Under the pieces are notes generated by a model that worked only from the letters and a program-made list of their open reading frames with translations, did not search any database and was not told the DNA's origin. Shown here in pieces: positions 32,917 to 41,623 of a DNA stretch of 64,000 nt. The DNA lies in NCBI RefSeq assembly GCF_946151065.1, contig NZ_CAMGZA010000001.1:248001-312000 (forward strand). Direction: 5' to 3'. The translations under genes and the position numbers were made by a program. Source of the stretch: Microbacterium sp. Marseille-Q6965. Its GTDB lineage: Bacteria; Actinomycetota; Actinomycetes; Actinomycetales; Microbacteriaceae. Position 1 is the stretch's first letter. Each line of letters starts with the position of its first letter.

Positions 32917-33303
32917 TTACTTGGTGTCGTCGTCGCCGCGGGGCTTCTCGATCCGCTCGCCGTTGAGCGTGTAGCCCTCGTCCTCGGCCGCGTCGTCGGC
33001 CACGTCGGTCGCCGCCGGCTCGGTCGTCTCCGTCTCGGGCACGAGATCCACGGCCTGCGCGTGCACCTCGGCGATGACGCCGGGGGCGATCTCGACCTTC
33101 GCGGGCTGCGTGAGGTCCTCCGCGTCGAACGCGACGAGCGTGCCGAACAGACCGGAGCGGGTCATCACGCGTGCACCCGGGACCATCTGCGTGCGGCGCT
33201 GCTCCTCCAGCTCCTGGCGCTTCTTCGCGTTCCGCCGCGAGCTGACGAACATGAACACGACCATCACGGCCAGGACGACAAGGAGGATCAGATTCATATC
33301 CAT
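32917..33303 (-). CDS. yajC: YajC, preprotein translocase accessory subunit
   Basis: YajC associates with SecDF and its precise role is unsettled. The 128-residue product has one N-terminal helix (about 4-20, NLILLVVLAVMVVFMFV), then RRNAKKRQELEEQRRTQMVPGARVMTRSG, typical of the family, and an acidic tail. The ATG at 33303 (MDMNLILL) is chosen; the second ATG two codons later is possible. It leads the operon yajC-secD-secF. Confidence 0.92.
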   Translation of the reverse strand: MDMNLILLVVLAVMVVFMFVSSRRNAKKRQELEEQRRTQMVPGARVMTRSGLFGTLVAFDAEDLTQPAKVEIAPGVIAEVHAQAVDLVPETETTEPAATDVADDAAEDEGYTLNGERIEKPRGDDDTK

Positions 33304-33394
33304 GCGGGTGCAGCGACCTTTCGGGTGAACGCCCGCCGGCGGCGGCGATGGCGTGAGAGAGACGCCGAATCGGGGCCGGCGCAAGTCTTCAGCG

Positions 33395-33400
33395 ATTATA
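33395..33400 (-). promoter_or_regulatory. yajC-secD-secF promoter (consensus TATAAT)
   Basis: A perfect TATAAT on the reverse strand overlaps the ruvB stop codon (CTA-TAA-T). It predicts a start near 33388 and a leader of about 85 bases. It is the only full-consensus -10 box noticed in the window. Confidence 0.6.
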
Positions 33401-34436
33401 GGTCATCGAGGGGAAGCGCCCCCGACACGTCGAGGGCGTGCGGCACGCCGAGGTGGGCATACGCCTCGGGCGTCGCCACGCGCCCGCGCGGTGTGCGCCC
33501 CATGAACCCGATGCGGACGAGGTACGGCTCCACGACGCTTTCGACCGTGTCGGCCTCCTCGCCCACCGCGACCGCCAGCGTGCTCAGCCCGACCGGTCCG
33601 CCGCGAAAGCGGCGCACGAGCGCGTCGAGCACCGCCCGGTCGAGGCGGTCGAGGCCGAGCGCGTCGACGTCGTACAGCTCGAGCGCGGCCCGCACGTCGG
33701 CCAGTTCCGGGGCGGCGCCGTGCGCGTGCACGAGCGCATAGTCCCGCACGCGACGAAGCAGACGGTTGGCGATGCGGGGCGTGCCGCGAGACCGCCGGGC
33801 GATCTCGGCCAACTGCGCCGGACCGAGCCGCACGCCGAGCATGGCCGCCGAGCGCTCCACGACCCGTTCCAGCTCCTCGGGCTCGTAGTACTCCAGGTGA
33901 GCCGTGAACCCGAAGCGGTCGCGCAACGGGTTGGGCAGCAGCCCCGAGCGCGTCGTCGCACCCACGAGGGTGAAGGGTGCCAGGTCAAGGGGAATGCTCG
34001 TCGCGCCGGCGCCCTTGCCGACCATGATGTCGATCCGGAAGTCCTCCATCGCGAGATAGAGCATCTCCTCCGCCGAGCGCGCCATCCGATGGATCTCATC
34101 GATGAACAGCACCTCGCCCGGCGTGAGGCTGGACAGTAGCGCGGCGAGGTCCCCGGCGTGCTGAATCGCGGGGCCGCTCGACATCCGCAACGGCCGAGCG
34201 CTCTCGTGCGCCACGATCATCGCGAGGGTCGTCTTCCCGAGGCCGGGAGGACCGGCGAGCAGGATGTGATCGGCGGGCCGGTCCTGCATCCTGGCCGCAT
34301 CGAGCAGCAGCTGCAGCTGACCGCGCACCTTGTGCTGCCCGACGAAGTCGGCGAGGCTTCCCGGGCGCAGCGCGCCCTCGATCGCGAGCTCGCCCTCGTC
34401 CTGCGGCTGCGGCGATGCGACGTCGCGCTCAGACAC
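33396..34436 (-). CDS. ruvB: Holliday junction branch-migration ATPase RuvB
   Basis: RuvB is the hexameric motor that drives branch migration with RuvA. The 346-residue product has Walker A GPPGLGKT at 62-69, Walker [12 protein letters not shown], sensor [18 protein letters not shown], and the C-terminal winged helix ([22 protein letters not shown]). The start is GTG at 34436; GTGTCTGA overlaps the ruvA stop by 8 bases. Confidence 0.97.
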   Translation of the reverse strand: MSERDVASPQPQDEGELAIEGALRPGSLADFVGQHKVRGQLQLLLDAARMQDRPADHILLAGPPGLGKTTLAMIVAHESARPLRMSSGPAIQHAGDLAALLSSLTPGEVLFIDEIHRMARSAEEMLYLAMEDFRIDIMVGKGAGATSIPLDLAPFTLVGATTRSGLLPNPLRDRFGFTAHLEYYEPEELERVVERSAAMLGVRLGPAQLAEIARRSRGTPRIANRLLRRVRDYALVHAHGAAPELADVRAALELYDVDALGLDRLDRAVLDALVRRFRGGPVGLSTLAVAVGEEADTVESVVEPYLVRIGFMGRTPRGRVATPEAYAHLGVPHALDVSGALPLDDL

Positions 34437-35046
34437 GGGCGCCGCCGTTCGCCGGACCCAGTGCCGCCAGGGTGAGGCGCAGCAGCGCCTGTACGGAGGC
34501 GCGGTCCGACTCCGACGCGCCCTCGGCCGCGGCCGCGACGGCCTCTCCGGCCACCCGCTCCGGCCAGCCGAGCCCGGCGACCGCCTGCGTCACCCGGCCC
34601 AGGACGTCGTCGGGCACCCCCGCCGGCGCGGTCGCGGGCGTGGTGGGCGGCGAGAGCTTGCCCTGCAGCTGCACCGCGATGAGCTTGGCGGTCTTGGGGC
34701 CGATTCCCGTGACCTTGCGGAAGGGGCGGTCGTCCTCCGCCTGCACCGCCTCGGCGATGCGATCGATGCTCATGGCGCCCAGCACGCCGAGCGCGGACTT
34801 CGGCCCGACGCCACTGACGCCCAGCAGCGTGCCGAACACGTCGAGCTCCGCTCGCGTGGCGAAGCCGAACAGCGAAAGGGCGTCCTCGCGCACGATCAGG
34901 TGCGTGTGCAGCGCGAGCTCCTCCCCCACCCTCGCGCCGCGCGCGACCACGGGCACGACCGCCACGGAGAAGCCGACGCCGCCGACGTCGAGCACCACGG
35001 AGTCGAGGCCGGCGTGCAGGACGTCGCCGCGAAGGAACGAGATCAT
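34429..35046 (-). CDS. ruvA: Holliday junction DNA helicase subunit RuvA
   Basis: It binds the four-way junction and recruits RuvB. The 205-residue product begins [13 protein letters not shown] and has the OB-fold N-domain, helix-hairpin-helix motifs ([17 protein letters not shown] and [16 protein letters not shown]) and a C-terminal RuvB-binding domain after a flexible Pro/Ala linker. It overlaps ruvB by 8 bases and follows ruvC after 62 bases. Confidence 0.96.
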   Translation of the reverse strand: MISFLRGDVLHAGLDSVVLDVGGVGFSVAVVPVVARGARVGEELALHTHLIVREDALSLFGFATRAELDVFGTLLGVSGVGPKSALGVLGAMSIDRIAEAVQAEDDRPFRKVTGIGPKTAKLIAVQLQGKLSPPTTPATAPAGVPDDVLGRVTQAVAGLGWPERVAGEAVAAAAEGASESDRASVQALLRLTLAALGPANGGARV

Positions 35047-35108
35047 GCCTCCACCCTACGTATCCGTTCGCACATCCGTTCGAGACACGCGGCGGCCGCC
35101 GCGCGTGA

Positions 35109-35681
35109 TCAGCGGCGCGCGGCGGGGCGTCGCGATCGCCGCTCGGCCTCGGCCCAGGCGCGCTGGGCCGGCGTGAGCGCACCCTCGTCGGCGGAGGCGG
35201 GGCTGCCGCGCCACGCGTGGCAGAGCGCCAGGGCGAGCGCGTCCGCGGCGTCGGCCGGCTTCGGCAGCTCCTCAAGCCGCAGCACGCGTGCCACCATGTG
35301 CTGCACCTGTGCCTTGTCGGCGGACCCGTAGCCGGTGATGGCGGCCTTCACCTCGCTGGGCGTGTGCGTGGCGGCGGGGATTCCGTGCTCGGCGGCGAGC
35401 ATGAGCGCCACGCCCGACGCCTGAGCCGTGCCCATCACCGTCTGGAGATTGTGCTGAGCGAAGACGCGCTCGACCGCGAGAACCTCCGGGCGGTGTGCCG
35501 CCAAGGCGGTCCGAATGCCGTCCGCGATCGTCGCGAGACGCTCGGCGACCGGGGCATCCGGCGCCGAGCGGATCACGCCCACGTGGACCAGGGTGGCCGA
35601 GCGGTCGGGCGCGACGTCGACGATCCCCACGCCGCAGCGCGTCAGGCCGGGGTCGATGCCCATGATGCGCCGCGTGCTCAC
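35109..35681 (-). CDS. ruvC: Holliday junction resolvase RuvC
   Basis: It cuts Holliday junctions symmetrically. The 190-residue product has MGIDPGLTRCGVGIVD with the first catalytic aspartate, AVERVFAQHNLQTVMGTAQ with the glutamate, and the C-terminal acidic residues in PADAADALALALCHAW. The start is GTG at 35681 (VSTRRIMGIDPG). A TAGCGT -10 box lies 6 bases upstream, so the ruvCAB mRNA is predicted leaderless. Confidence 0.96.
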   Translation of the reverse strand: MSTRRIMGIDPGLTRCGVGIVDVAPDRSATLVHVGVIRSAPDAPVAERLATIADGIRTALAAHRPEVLAVERVFAQHNLQTVMGTAQASGVALMLAAEHGIPAATHTPSEVKAAITGYGSADKAQVQHMVARVLRLEELPKPADAADALALALCHAWRGSPASADEGALTPAQRAWAEAERRSRRPAARR

Positions 35682-35693
35682 CCTGCAACGCTA
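35682..35693 (-). promoter_or_regulatory. Leaderless promoter of ruvC
   Basis: TAGCGT at 35688-35693 (reverse strand) is followed by TGCAGG and the GTG start. It overlaps the foot of the ndk terminator hairpin, an extremely compact arrangement. Confidence 0.55.
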
Positions 35694-35694
35694 A

Positions 35695-35737
35695 GCGCCC
35701 CCGCCCGAGCGCCGAAGAGGCGCGCGGGCGGGGGCGT
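35695..35737. terminator. Hairpin terminator after ndk
   Basis: A GC-rich stem of about 13 pairs, GCGCCCCCGCCCG (35695-35707) with CGGGCGGGGGCGT (35725-35737), lies 24 bases past the ndk stop on the reverse strand. One pair is G-T. Confidence 0.6.
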
Positions 35738-35760
35738 CGACGGGGCGGATGCCGCGCCCG

Positions 35761-36174
35761 TCAGAACCAGATCTCGAGCTCGCGCGCGGCCGACTCCGGC
35801 GAGTCCGACCCGTGCACCAGGTTCTGCTGCACGACCACGCCCCAGTCGCGGCCGTAGTCGCCGCGGATCGTGCCGGGTGCGGCGGTCGTCGGGTCGGTTG
35901 CGCCGGCGAGCGAGCGGAAGCCCTCGATGACGCGGTTGCCGGCGACGCGGATCGCGACGACCGGCCCCGACATCATGAACTCCAGGAGCGGCTCGTAGAA
36001 CGGCTTGCCCTCGTGCTCGGCGTAGTGCTTCGCGAGCAGCTCGCGGCTGGGCTCGACGAGCTTGATGTCGACGAGGGAGTATCCCTTCGCCTCGATGCGC
36101 GCCAGGATCGCGCCCGTCAGGCCGCGCGCCACGCCGTCGGGCTTGACGAGGACGAGGGTCTCTTCGGTGGCCAT
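35761..36174 (-). CDS. ndk: Nucleoside diphosphate kinase
   Basis: It passes phosphate between NTPs and NDPs through a phospho-histidine. The 137-residue product has TLVLVKPDGVARGL at the N-terminus and the active-site His121 in NLVHGSDSPESA. The ATG at 36174 has AAGGGACC upstream. It follows the DUF4233 gene by 41 bases; folC-DUF4233-ndk is a conserved actinobacterial trio. Confidence 0.97.
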   Translation of the reverse strand: MATEETLVLVKPDGVARGLTGAILARIEAKGYSLVDIKLVEPSRELLAKHYAEHEGKPFYEPLLEFMMSGPVVAIRVAGNRVIEGFRSLAGATDPTTAAPGTIRGDYGRDWGVVVQQNLVHGSDSPESAARELEIWF

Positions 36175-36215
36175 GGATGGTCCCTTCGTGTGTTGCGGTT
36201 CTCGAGTCGGCGATC

Positions 36216-36596
36216 TCAGTCGGCGGCTCCGGCGCGCTGCGCGCTCACGCGGCGCTCGATGCGCGCCCCACCGATCGTCGCATACGCCCACATGCCGCCG
36301 AAGATGAGCGCGATGAGCAGGATCGCCGGGACGAGCAGTGCCCCCAGGGCGACGACGACCTGCAGCGCCCACCCGATCGCGAAGCCCGCGTTCCAGCGCA
36401 GCAGGCCCGACGCGACGAAGAGGAGCACCGCCACGACGGATCCGGCGACGATCCCCCACCACGACGGCATCCCCTCGGGCACCGCCTTCAGCCCGTGCAC
36501 GGTGAGGCCGCCGAGGAAGACGACGATCGCCTCGAAGACGAGGACGACCTGACCCAGCTTCTCGGGGAGCGTGCGGTACCGGCGCGTGCGGCTCAT
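36216..36596 (-). CDS. DUF4233 membrane protein
   Basis: The function is unknown. The 126-residue protein has four predicted membrane helices (for example VVLVFEAIVVFLGGLTVHGL, GSVVAVLLFVASGLL, and a long hydrophobic stretch from about residue 70) and a basic C-terminus. DUF4233 genes lie between folC and ndk in most Actinobacteria. The start ATG at 36596 ([15 protein letters not shown]) overlaps the folC stop as ATGA. Confidence 0.88.
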   Translation of the reverse strand: MSRTRRYRTLPEKLGQVVLVFEAIVVFLGGLTVHGLKAVPEGMPSWWGIVAGSVVAVLLFVASGLLRWNAGFAIGWALQVVVALGALLVPAILLIALIFGGMWAYATIGGARIERRVSAQRAGAAD

Positions 36597-37945
36597 GCGC
36601 TCCACCCCGACTTCCAGTCCTCGCTCTCCGCGAGCACGACGGCCTCACCGGCCAGAACCACGGAGCCCGCGATGACGACGCCGCGCTTCGGTGCCGACGC
36701 GGCCCACTCGCGCGCCGCGTCGGCGGCGTCGGACAGGCCCGGATGGACGGTCACCCGCAGTCCCGCCGCCTCGGCGAGATCCGCGATGTCGTCGGGTGAG
36801 GCGGCGCGCTCGGAAACCGGGCTCGTCGCGAACACGTGCGCGGCGACCGGCGCGAGCTGCGCGACGATGCCCGGCGCATCCTTGTCCGCGAGCACGCCGA
36901 GCACGACGCCCCACTCCTCGAAATCGAACGACTCACGCAGTGCGAGCGCGAGGGAGGCCGCGCCGTGCGGATTGTGGGCGGCATCGACGACCACCGACGG
37001 GTCGATGCCGACCAGCTGCAGCCGCCCCGGCGATGTCGCCTCCTGCAGGCCCTCCGTGAGGACCTCGTCGGTGATCGCGTGCGACGCATCCCCGATCAGC
37101 GACTCGACAGCCGCGATCGCGAGCGCCGCGTTCTGGCCCTGGTGCCGCCCGTACAGCGGCAGATACTGCTCCGCGTACTCGCCGGCCAGGCCCCGCACCG
37201 TGATGAGCTGCCCGCCCACCGCGAGCTTCTGGTCGCCGAGCGCGAAGTCACGCCCCTCGAACGCCACGGTCGCGTCCTGCGCCCCCGCCACCCGACGCAG
37301 CACGGCCTCGGCCGCGGGCGTCTGTCGGGCCGAGACCACGCGAGCGCCGGGCTTGATGATCCCCGCCTTCACCTCGGCGATCTTCTCGATCGTGTCGCCG
37401 AGCCGATCAGCGTGGTCGAGGTCGATGGGCGTGAAGACCGCGACGTCGCCGTCCGCCGTGTTGGTGGAATCCCAGGATCCACCCATGCCCACCTCCAGCA
37501 CGAGCACATCGACGGGCGCATCCGCGCACGCGACGAAGGCCAGCACCGTGAGCAGCTCGAAGAAGGTCAACGGCTCCTCGCCGGCCGCCGCCAGCTCGGC
37601 GTCGACGAGGCCGACGAAGGGTTCGATCTCGTCCCACGCGTCGGCGACCGCGGCGTCGGAGATCGGCTCGCCGTCGATCTGAATCCGCTCCGTGAAGCGC
37701 TCCAGGTGCGGGCTCGTGAACAGGCCGGTGCGCAGGCCGTGCGCCCGCACGAGGCTCTCGATGATCCGTGCCGTCGAGGTCTTGCCGTTCGTCCCGGTGA
37801 TGTGCACGACCCGATAGGTCCGCTGCGGGTCATCGAGCAGCTCGAGCACGCGGCCCGTGCGCTCCTTGCGCGGCTGCACCCAACGCTCGCCCGCGCGGGC
37901 GAGCAGCGCCTCGTAGACGGCGTCGGCGCGTTCCCGGTCGTTCAT
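36593..37945 (-). CDS. folC: Dihydrofolate / folylpolyglutamate synthase
   Basis: It joins glutamate to dihydropteroate and lengthens the polyglutamate tail of folates. The 450-residue Mur-ligase-fold enzyme has the P-loop [13 protein letters not shown] (GTNGKTS at 51-57), the loop [27 protein letters not shown] and the C-terminal [11 protein letters not shown]. The ATG at 37945 overlaps the ileS stop as ATGA, so folC is translationally coupled to ileS and shares its T-box control. In mycobacteria valS, not ileS, is the upstream neighbour. Confidence 0.95.
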   Translation of the reverse strand: MNDRERADAVYEALLARAGERWVQPRKERTGRVLELLDDPQRTYRVVHITGTNGKTSTARIIESLVRAHGLRTGLFTSPHLERFTERIQIDGEPISDAAVADAWDEIEPFVGLVDAELAAAGEEPLTFFELLTVLAFVACADAPVDVLVLEVGMGGSWDSTNTADGDVAVFTPIDLDHADRLGDTIEKIAEVKAGIIKPGARVVSARQTPAAEAVLRRVAGAQDATVAFEGRDFALGDQKLAVGGQLITVRGLAGEYAEQYLPLYGRHQGQNAALAIAAVESLIGDASHAITDEVLTEGLQEATSPGRLQLVGIDPSVVVDAAHNPHGAASLALALRESFDFEEWGVVLGVLADKDAPGIVAQLAPVAAHVFATSPVSERAASPDDIADLAEAAGLRVTVHPGLSDAADAAREWAASAPKRGVVIAGSVVLAGEAVVLAESEDWKSGWSA

Positions 37946-40900
37946 CGCTCTCCGATCTCGGCGGCGACGACCGCGCGGGTCACCGCAACCTGGAAGTCCC
38001 CGGCGTTGGCGTAGGTGCCGGACGGCACCGTGGTCACGTGCTCGGCCTCGCCGTCGAACGCCCCGTCGCGCACCTCGGCCGCGACGGCGAGCGTCTCGCC
38101 GGCGACATCCGCCGCGTCGAACGCCTGCCGCACCGCGGCGGCATCCTCGGCGGACGAGAAGGCGAGCTCGAGGCGGATGCGGTCGCTGACATCGAAGCCC
38201 GCCGTCTTGCGCGTGTCCTGCACGGCGCGGATGACGTCGCGCGCGAGCCCCTCGGCCGCCAGGTCGGGCGTGACGACGGTGTCGAGCAGCACGAAGCCGC
38301 CGCCGGGCAGCAGCGCCAGAGCCTCGCCCTCGGGCCGCCCCGTCGTCTCGAGCACGAGTTCGTACTCGCCCTCGACCAGCGGGATGCCGCCGGCGGTGAC
38401 GACGCCGTCGCGTTCGGACCAGTCGCCGCTCTTGGCTGCCGCGATCACCTGCTGCACCTGCTTGCCCAGACGCGGGCCGGCCGCGCGGGCATTGACGGTG
38501 AGGCGATGAGAGATGCCGTAGGCCGCCGCGGTGTCCGCGCCGAGCTCGACGAGCGAGACGCTCTTGACGTTCAGCTCGTCGCGGAGGATGTCCTCGAACT
38601 GGGCCAGGCCGTCGGCCCGCTCGGCCACGACCGTGAGCTGCGCGAGCGGCAGGCGCACCCGCAGGCCCTCTCGCTTGCGCAGCGCGTTCGCCACGCTCGA
38701 CACCTCGCGCACGGCGTCCATGGCGCGGCGGATGTCCTCGGCGGGCGCGAACTCGCCCGCATCGGGCCACTCGGTCAGGTGCACGCTGCGCCCCCCGGTG
38801 AGGCCCTGCCACACCCGCTCGGCGACGAGCGGGATGAGCGGCGCCGCCACCCGGCACAGCGTCTCGAGCACCGTGAAGAGCGTGTCGAACGCCTCCGTGC
38901 TCTTCGGGTCGTCCGTCACGCCCGTCCAGAACCGGTCGCGCGACCGGCGGATGTACCAGTTCGTGAGCACCTCGGCGAAATCGCGCAGACGCCCCGACGC
39001 GGTGGTGGAGTCCAGGCGCTCGAGATCGTCGGCCACCTCGCGGACGAGGTCGCCGAGCAGCGCCAGGATGTGCCGGTCCAGCACGTCGGTCGAGTCGGTA
39101 CGGCGCGTCGCCTCGTAGCCCGCCGCGTTCGCGTACGTCGAGAAGAAGTACCACGAGTTCCACAGCGGCAGCAGGAACTCCCGCACCCCCGCGCGGATCC
39201 CCTCCTCCGTGACGATGAGGTTGCCGCCGCGCAGCACGCTCGACGACATGAGGAACCAACGCATGGCGTCGGAGCCGTCGCGGTCGAACACCTCGGACAC
39301 ATCCGGGTAGTTGCGCAACGACTTCGACATCTTCTGCCCGTCGTTGCCCAGCACGATGCCGTGGCACGAGACGCCCGTGAACGCCGGGCGGTCGAACAGC
39401 GCGGTCGACAGCACGTGCATCACGTAGAACCACCCGCGGGTTTGACCGATGTACTCGACGATGAAGTCGGCCGGCGCGTGGGTGTCGAACCAGTCCTTGT
39501 TCTCGAACGGGTAGTGCACCTGCGCGAAGGGCATCGATCCGGAGTCGAACCACACGTCGAAGACGTCCTCGATCCGGCGCATCGTGCTCCGCCCCGTCGG
39601 ATCGTCGGGGTTGGGGCGGGTCAGCTCGTCGATGTACGGGCGGTGCAGGTCGACCTCGCCCTTCTCGTTGCGCGGCAACGTGCCGAAGTCGCGCTCCAGC
39701 TCCTCGAGCGAGCCGTACACGTCGACGCGCGGGTGGTTCGGGTCGTCCGACTTCCACACGGGGATCGGCGAGCCCCAGAACCGGTTGCGGCTGATCGACC
39801 AGTCGCGCGCCCCCTCGAGCCACTTGCCGAACTGGCCGTGCTTGACGTTCTCGGGCGCCCATGTGATCTGCTCGTTGTTCGCGAGCAGGCGATCCTTGAT
39901 GTCGGTCACGCGCACGAACCAGCTCGAGACCGCCTTGTAGATGAGGGGGTTCCGGCAGCGCCAGCAGTGCGGGTAGCTGTGCTCGTAGGACTGCAGGCGC
40001 AGCAGGCGCCCCTCGCTGCGCAGCTTGCGGACGATGTCCCGGTTCGCGTCGAGCCACAGCTGGCCGGCGAAGTCGGGCACGAACGACAGGAACCGGCCGT
40101 CGTCGCCGAGCGAGACGATCGTCGGGATGCCTGCGGCGTCGTTCAGACGCTTGTCGTCCTCACCGTACGCGGGCGCCTGGTGCACGAGGCCCGTGCCGTC
40201 CGAGGTCGTCACGTAGTCGTCGACGAGGATCTGCCAGGCGTTCTGCATGCCCCACTTCTCCACGTCGGCGAAGTAGTCGAACAGCGGCGCGAAGCGCACC
40301 CCGCCCAGCTCGGCACCGGAGACCCGGAGGCGGATCGCGGCCCGGGCGTCGTCCGCCGACTCGTAGCCGAGGTCCTTCGCGTACCCGCCCAGCAGCTCCT
40401 CCGCGAGCAGGAACTCGGCCCCCTCGGCCCCCTCCTTGGCGCCGTGCGGGCCGACGGGCACGACGGCGTAGGAGATGGCGGGCCCGACCGCGAGCGACGC
40501 GTTCGTCGGCAGGGTCCAGGGCGTCGTCGTCCAGGCCAGGGCCCGCACGCCGTCGAGGCCCATCGCCTCGGCCTTCTCGCCGGTCAGCGGGAACGACACC
40601 GTCACGGACGGGTCCTGCCGCATCTGATAGACGTCGTCGTCCATGCGCAGTTCGTGGTTCGACAGCGGCGTCTGGTCGCGCCAGCAGTAAGGCAGAACGC
40701 GGTAGCCCTCGTAGGCGAGGCCGCGGTCGTGCAGCGTCTTGAAGGCCCACAGCACGCTCTCCATGAACGTGGGGTTGAGCGTCTTGTAGCCGTTCTCGAA
40801 GTCGACCCAGCGGGCCTGGCGGGTGACGTACGCCTCCCACTCGTCCATGTAACGCAGCACCGACTCGCGGGCCTTGCCGTTGAACGCCGCGATGCCCATG

Positions 40901-41274
40901 TCGACGATCTCGCTCTTCTCGGTGATCCCGAGCTGCTTCATCGCCTCGAGCTCGGCGGGAAGACCGTGGGTGTCCCAGCCGAAGACGCGGTCCACCTTCT
41001 TGCCGCGCATGGTCTGGAAGCGCGGGAAGAGGTCCTTCGCGTAGCCGGTGAGGAGGTGGCCGTAGTGCGGCAGGCCGTTGGCGAACGGCGGGCCGTCGTA
41101 GAACACCCACTCGTCCGCGCCCTCGCGCGCCTCGATCGACGCGCGGAAGGTGTCGTCGGCGGCCCAGAAGTCGAGGATCTCCCGCTCGATATCGGGCAAG
41201 CGCGGGCTCGCCACGACGCTCGACGGGGCGGCGGCGTCGGCCGCGGGTCCGAACGGGGACTTCGGGTAGGTCAT
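37942..41274 (-). CDS. ileS: Isoleucyl-tRNA synthetase, type 2 (eukaryote-like)
   Basis: It charges tRNA-Ile and edits valine. The 1110-residue protein has the HIGH motif as HYGH at 70-73 ([15 protein letters not shown]), the CP1 editing domain ([16 protein letters not shown]), KMSKS starting at residue 648, and a long C-terminal domain. The length and the sequence around HYGH are of the IleRS2 type, the family known for natural mupirocin tolerance; tolerance here is inference. The start is ATG at 41274, with GGAG 4 bases upstream that the T-box leader can hide. Confidence 0.96.
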   Translation of the reverse strand: MTYPKSPFGPAADAAAPSSVVASPRLPDIEREILDFWAADDTFRASIEAREGADEWVFYDGPPFANGLPHYGHLLTGYAKDLFPRFQTMRGKKVDRVFGWDTHGLPAELEAMKQLGITEKSEIVDMGIAAFNGKARESVLRYMDEWEAYVTRQARWVDFENGYKTLNPTFMESVLWAFKTLHDRGLAYEGYRVLPYCWRDQTPLSNHELRMDDDVYQMRQDPSVTVSFPLTGEKAEAMGLDGVRALAWTTTPWTLPTNASLAVGPAISYAVVPVGPHGAKEGAEGAEFLLAEELLGGYAKDLGYESADDARAAIRLRVSGAELGGVRFAPLFDYFADVEKWGMQNAWQILVDDYVTTSDGTGLVHQAPAYGEDDKRLNDAAGIPTIVSLGDDGRFLSFVPDFAGQLWLDANRDIVRKLRSEGRLLRLQSYEHSYPHCWRCRNPLIYKAVSSWFVRVTDIKDRLLANNEQITWAPENVKHGQFGKWLEGARDWSISRNRFWGSPIPVWKSDDPNHPRVDVYGSLEELERDFGTLPRNEKGEVDLHRPYIDELTRPNPDDPTGRSTMRRIEDVFDVWFDSGSMPFAQVHYPFENKDWFDTHAPADFIVEYIGQTRGWFYVMHVLSTALFDRPAFTGVSCHGIVLGNDGQKMSKSLRNYPDVSEVFDRDGSDAMRWFLMSSSVLRGGNLIVTEEGIRAGVREFLLPLWNSWYFFSTYANAAGYEATRRTDSTDVLDRHILALLGDLVREVADDLERLDSTTASGRLRDFAEVLTNWYIRRSRDRFWTGVTDDPKSTEAFDTLFTVLETLCRVAAPLIPLVAERVWQGLTGGRSVHLTEWPDAGEFAPAEDIRRAMDAVREVSSVANALRKREGLRVRLPLAQLTVVAERADGLAQFEDILRDELNVKSVSLVELGADTAAAYGISHRLTVNARAAGPRLGKQVQQVIAAAKSGDWSERDGVVTAGGIPLVEGEYELVLETTGRPEGEALALLPGGGFVLLDTVVTPDLAAEGLARDVIRAVQDTRKTAGFDVSDRIRLELAFSSAEDAAAVRQAFDAADVAGETLAVAAEVRDGAFDGEAEHVTTVPSGTYANAGDFQVAVTRAVVAAEIGER

Positions 41275-41478
41275 CTCACTCCAGCAGTTCCATGGGGACT
41301 GCGAGGACGACCCGTGCTCTCCAGCGCCGGCCGCGGTACCACCCCGCGTTGCGCCGCCCGCCGCTGCGGACGCCGCCACTCTCACTGCGGCTGTGACGGG
41401 CCTGCCCCGCGCGGTTCTACTGAGGGCCGAGACCCCGTTCTTCCGCGAGCTCCCCGGTGATGGCCGGATCGATGCTTT
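41275..41478 (-). promoter_or_regulatory. T-box riboswitch (ultrashort stem I, translational) upstream of ileS
   Basis: Read on the reverse strand, the leader holds CCGG-CCATCA-CCGG (41469 down to about 41456), a very short stem I with the isoleucine specifier ATC in its loop. AGAACGG and CAGTAGAACCG elements follow, then GGCCCGTCACAGCC. The T-box proper is GGGGTGGTACCGCGG (41345-41331). Near ileS, CCTCGCAGT (41306-41298) can pair with ACTGCTGGAG (41288-41279) and cover the GGAG ribosome site. Uncharged tRNA-Ile binding should open this. The layout matches the translational ileS T-boxes known in Actinobacteria. The 41275-41623 gap contains nothing else except two promoters. Confidence 0.93.
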
Positions 41479-41484
41479 GCGACG

Positions 41485-41490
41485 ATTCTA
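41485..41490 (-). promoter_or_regulatory. ileS promoter -10 box
   Basis: TAGAAT on the reverse strand, about 16 bases before the T-box stem I, predicts a start near 41478. No good -35 box is visible. Confidence 0.6.
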
Positions 41491-41554
41491 CGCTGTTCGG
41501 CCCACCTGCCGCATCGCGCGCACCCGTCGCGGGATGCCTCTCACGCCGGGCCGG

Positions 41555-41560
41555 TAGACT
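41555..41560 (+). promoter_or_regulatory. valS promoter -10 box
   Basis: TAGACT predicts a start near 41567 and a leader of about 57 bases ending in GAGGAG, 9 bases before the valS ATG. No T-box is seen on this side. Confidence 0.55.
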
Positions 41561-41623
41561 CGGCGCACAACCCCACACTCAGGCACGCACACACCGTGCC
41601 GCACATAGCGAGGAGATCTTCGT

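Noticed and set aside
38038..41460. A 1140-residue forward frame opposite ileS and its T-box
   Set aside because: It overlaps a full ileS with all catalytic motifs and crosses the riboswitch. It is a shadow frame of high GC.
41561..41623. A T-box or attenuator before valS
   Set aside because: The leader is only about 57 bases, without the TGGTACCGCG element or a long hairpin.
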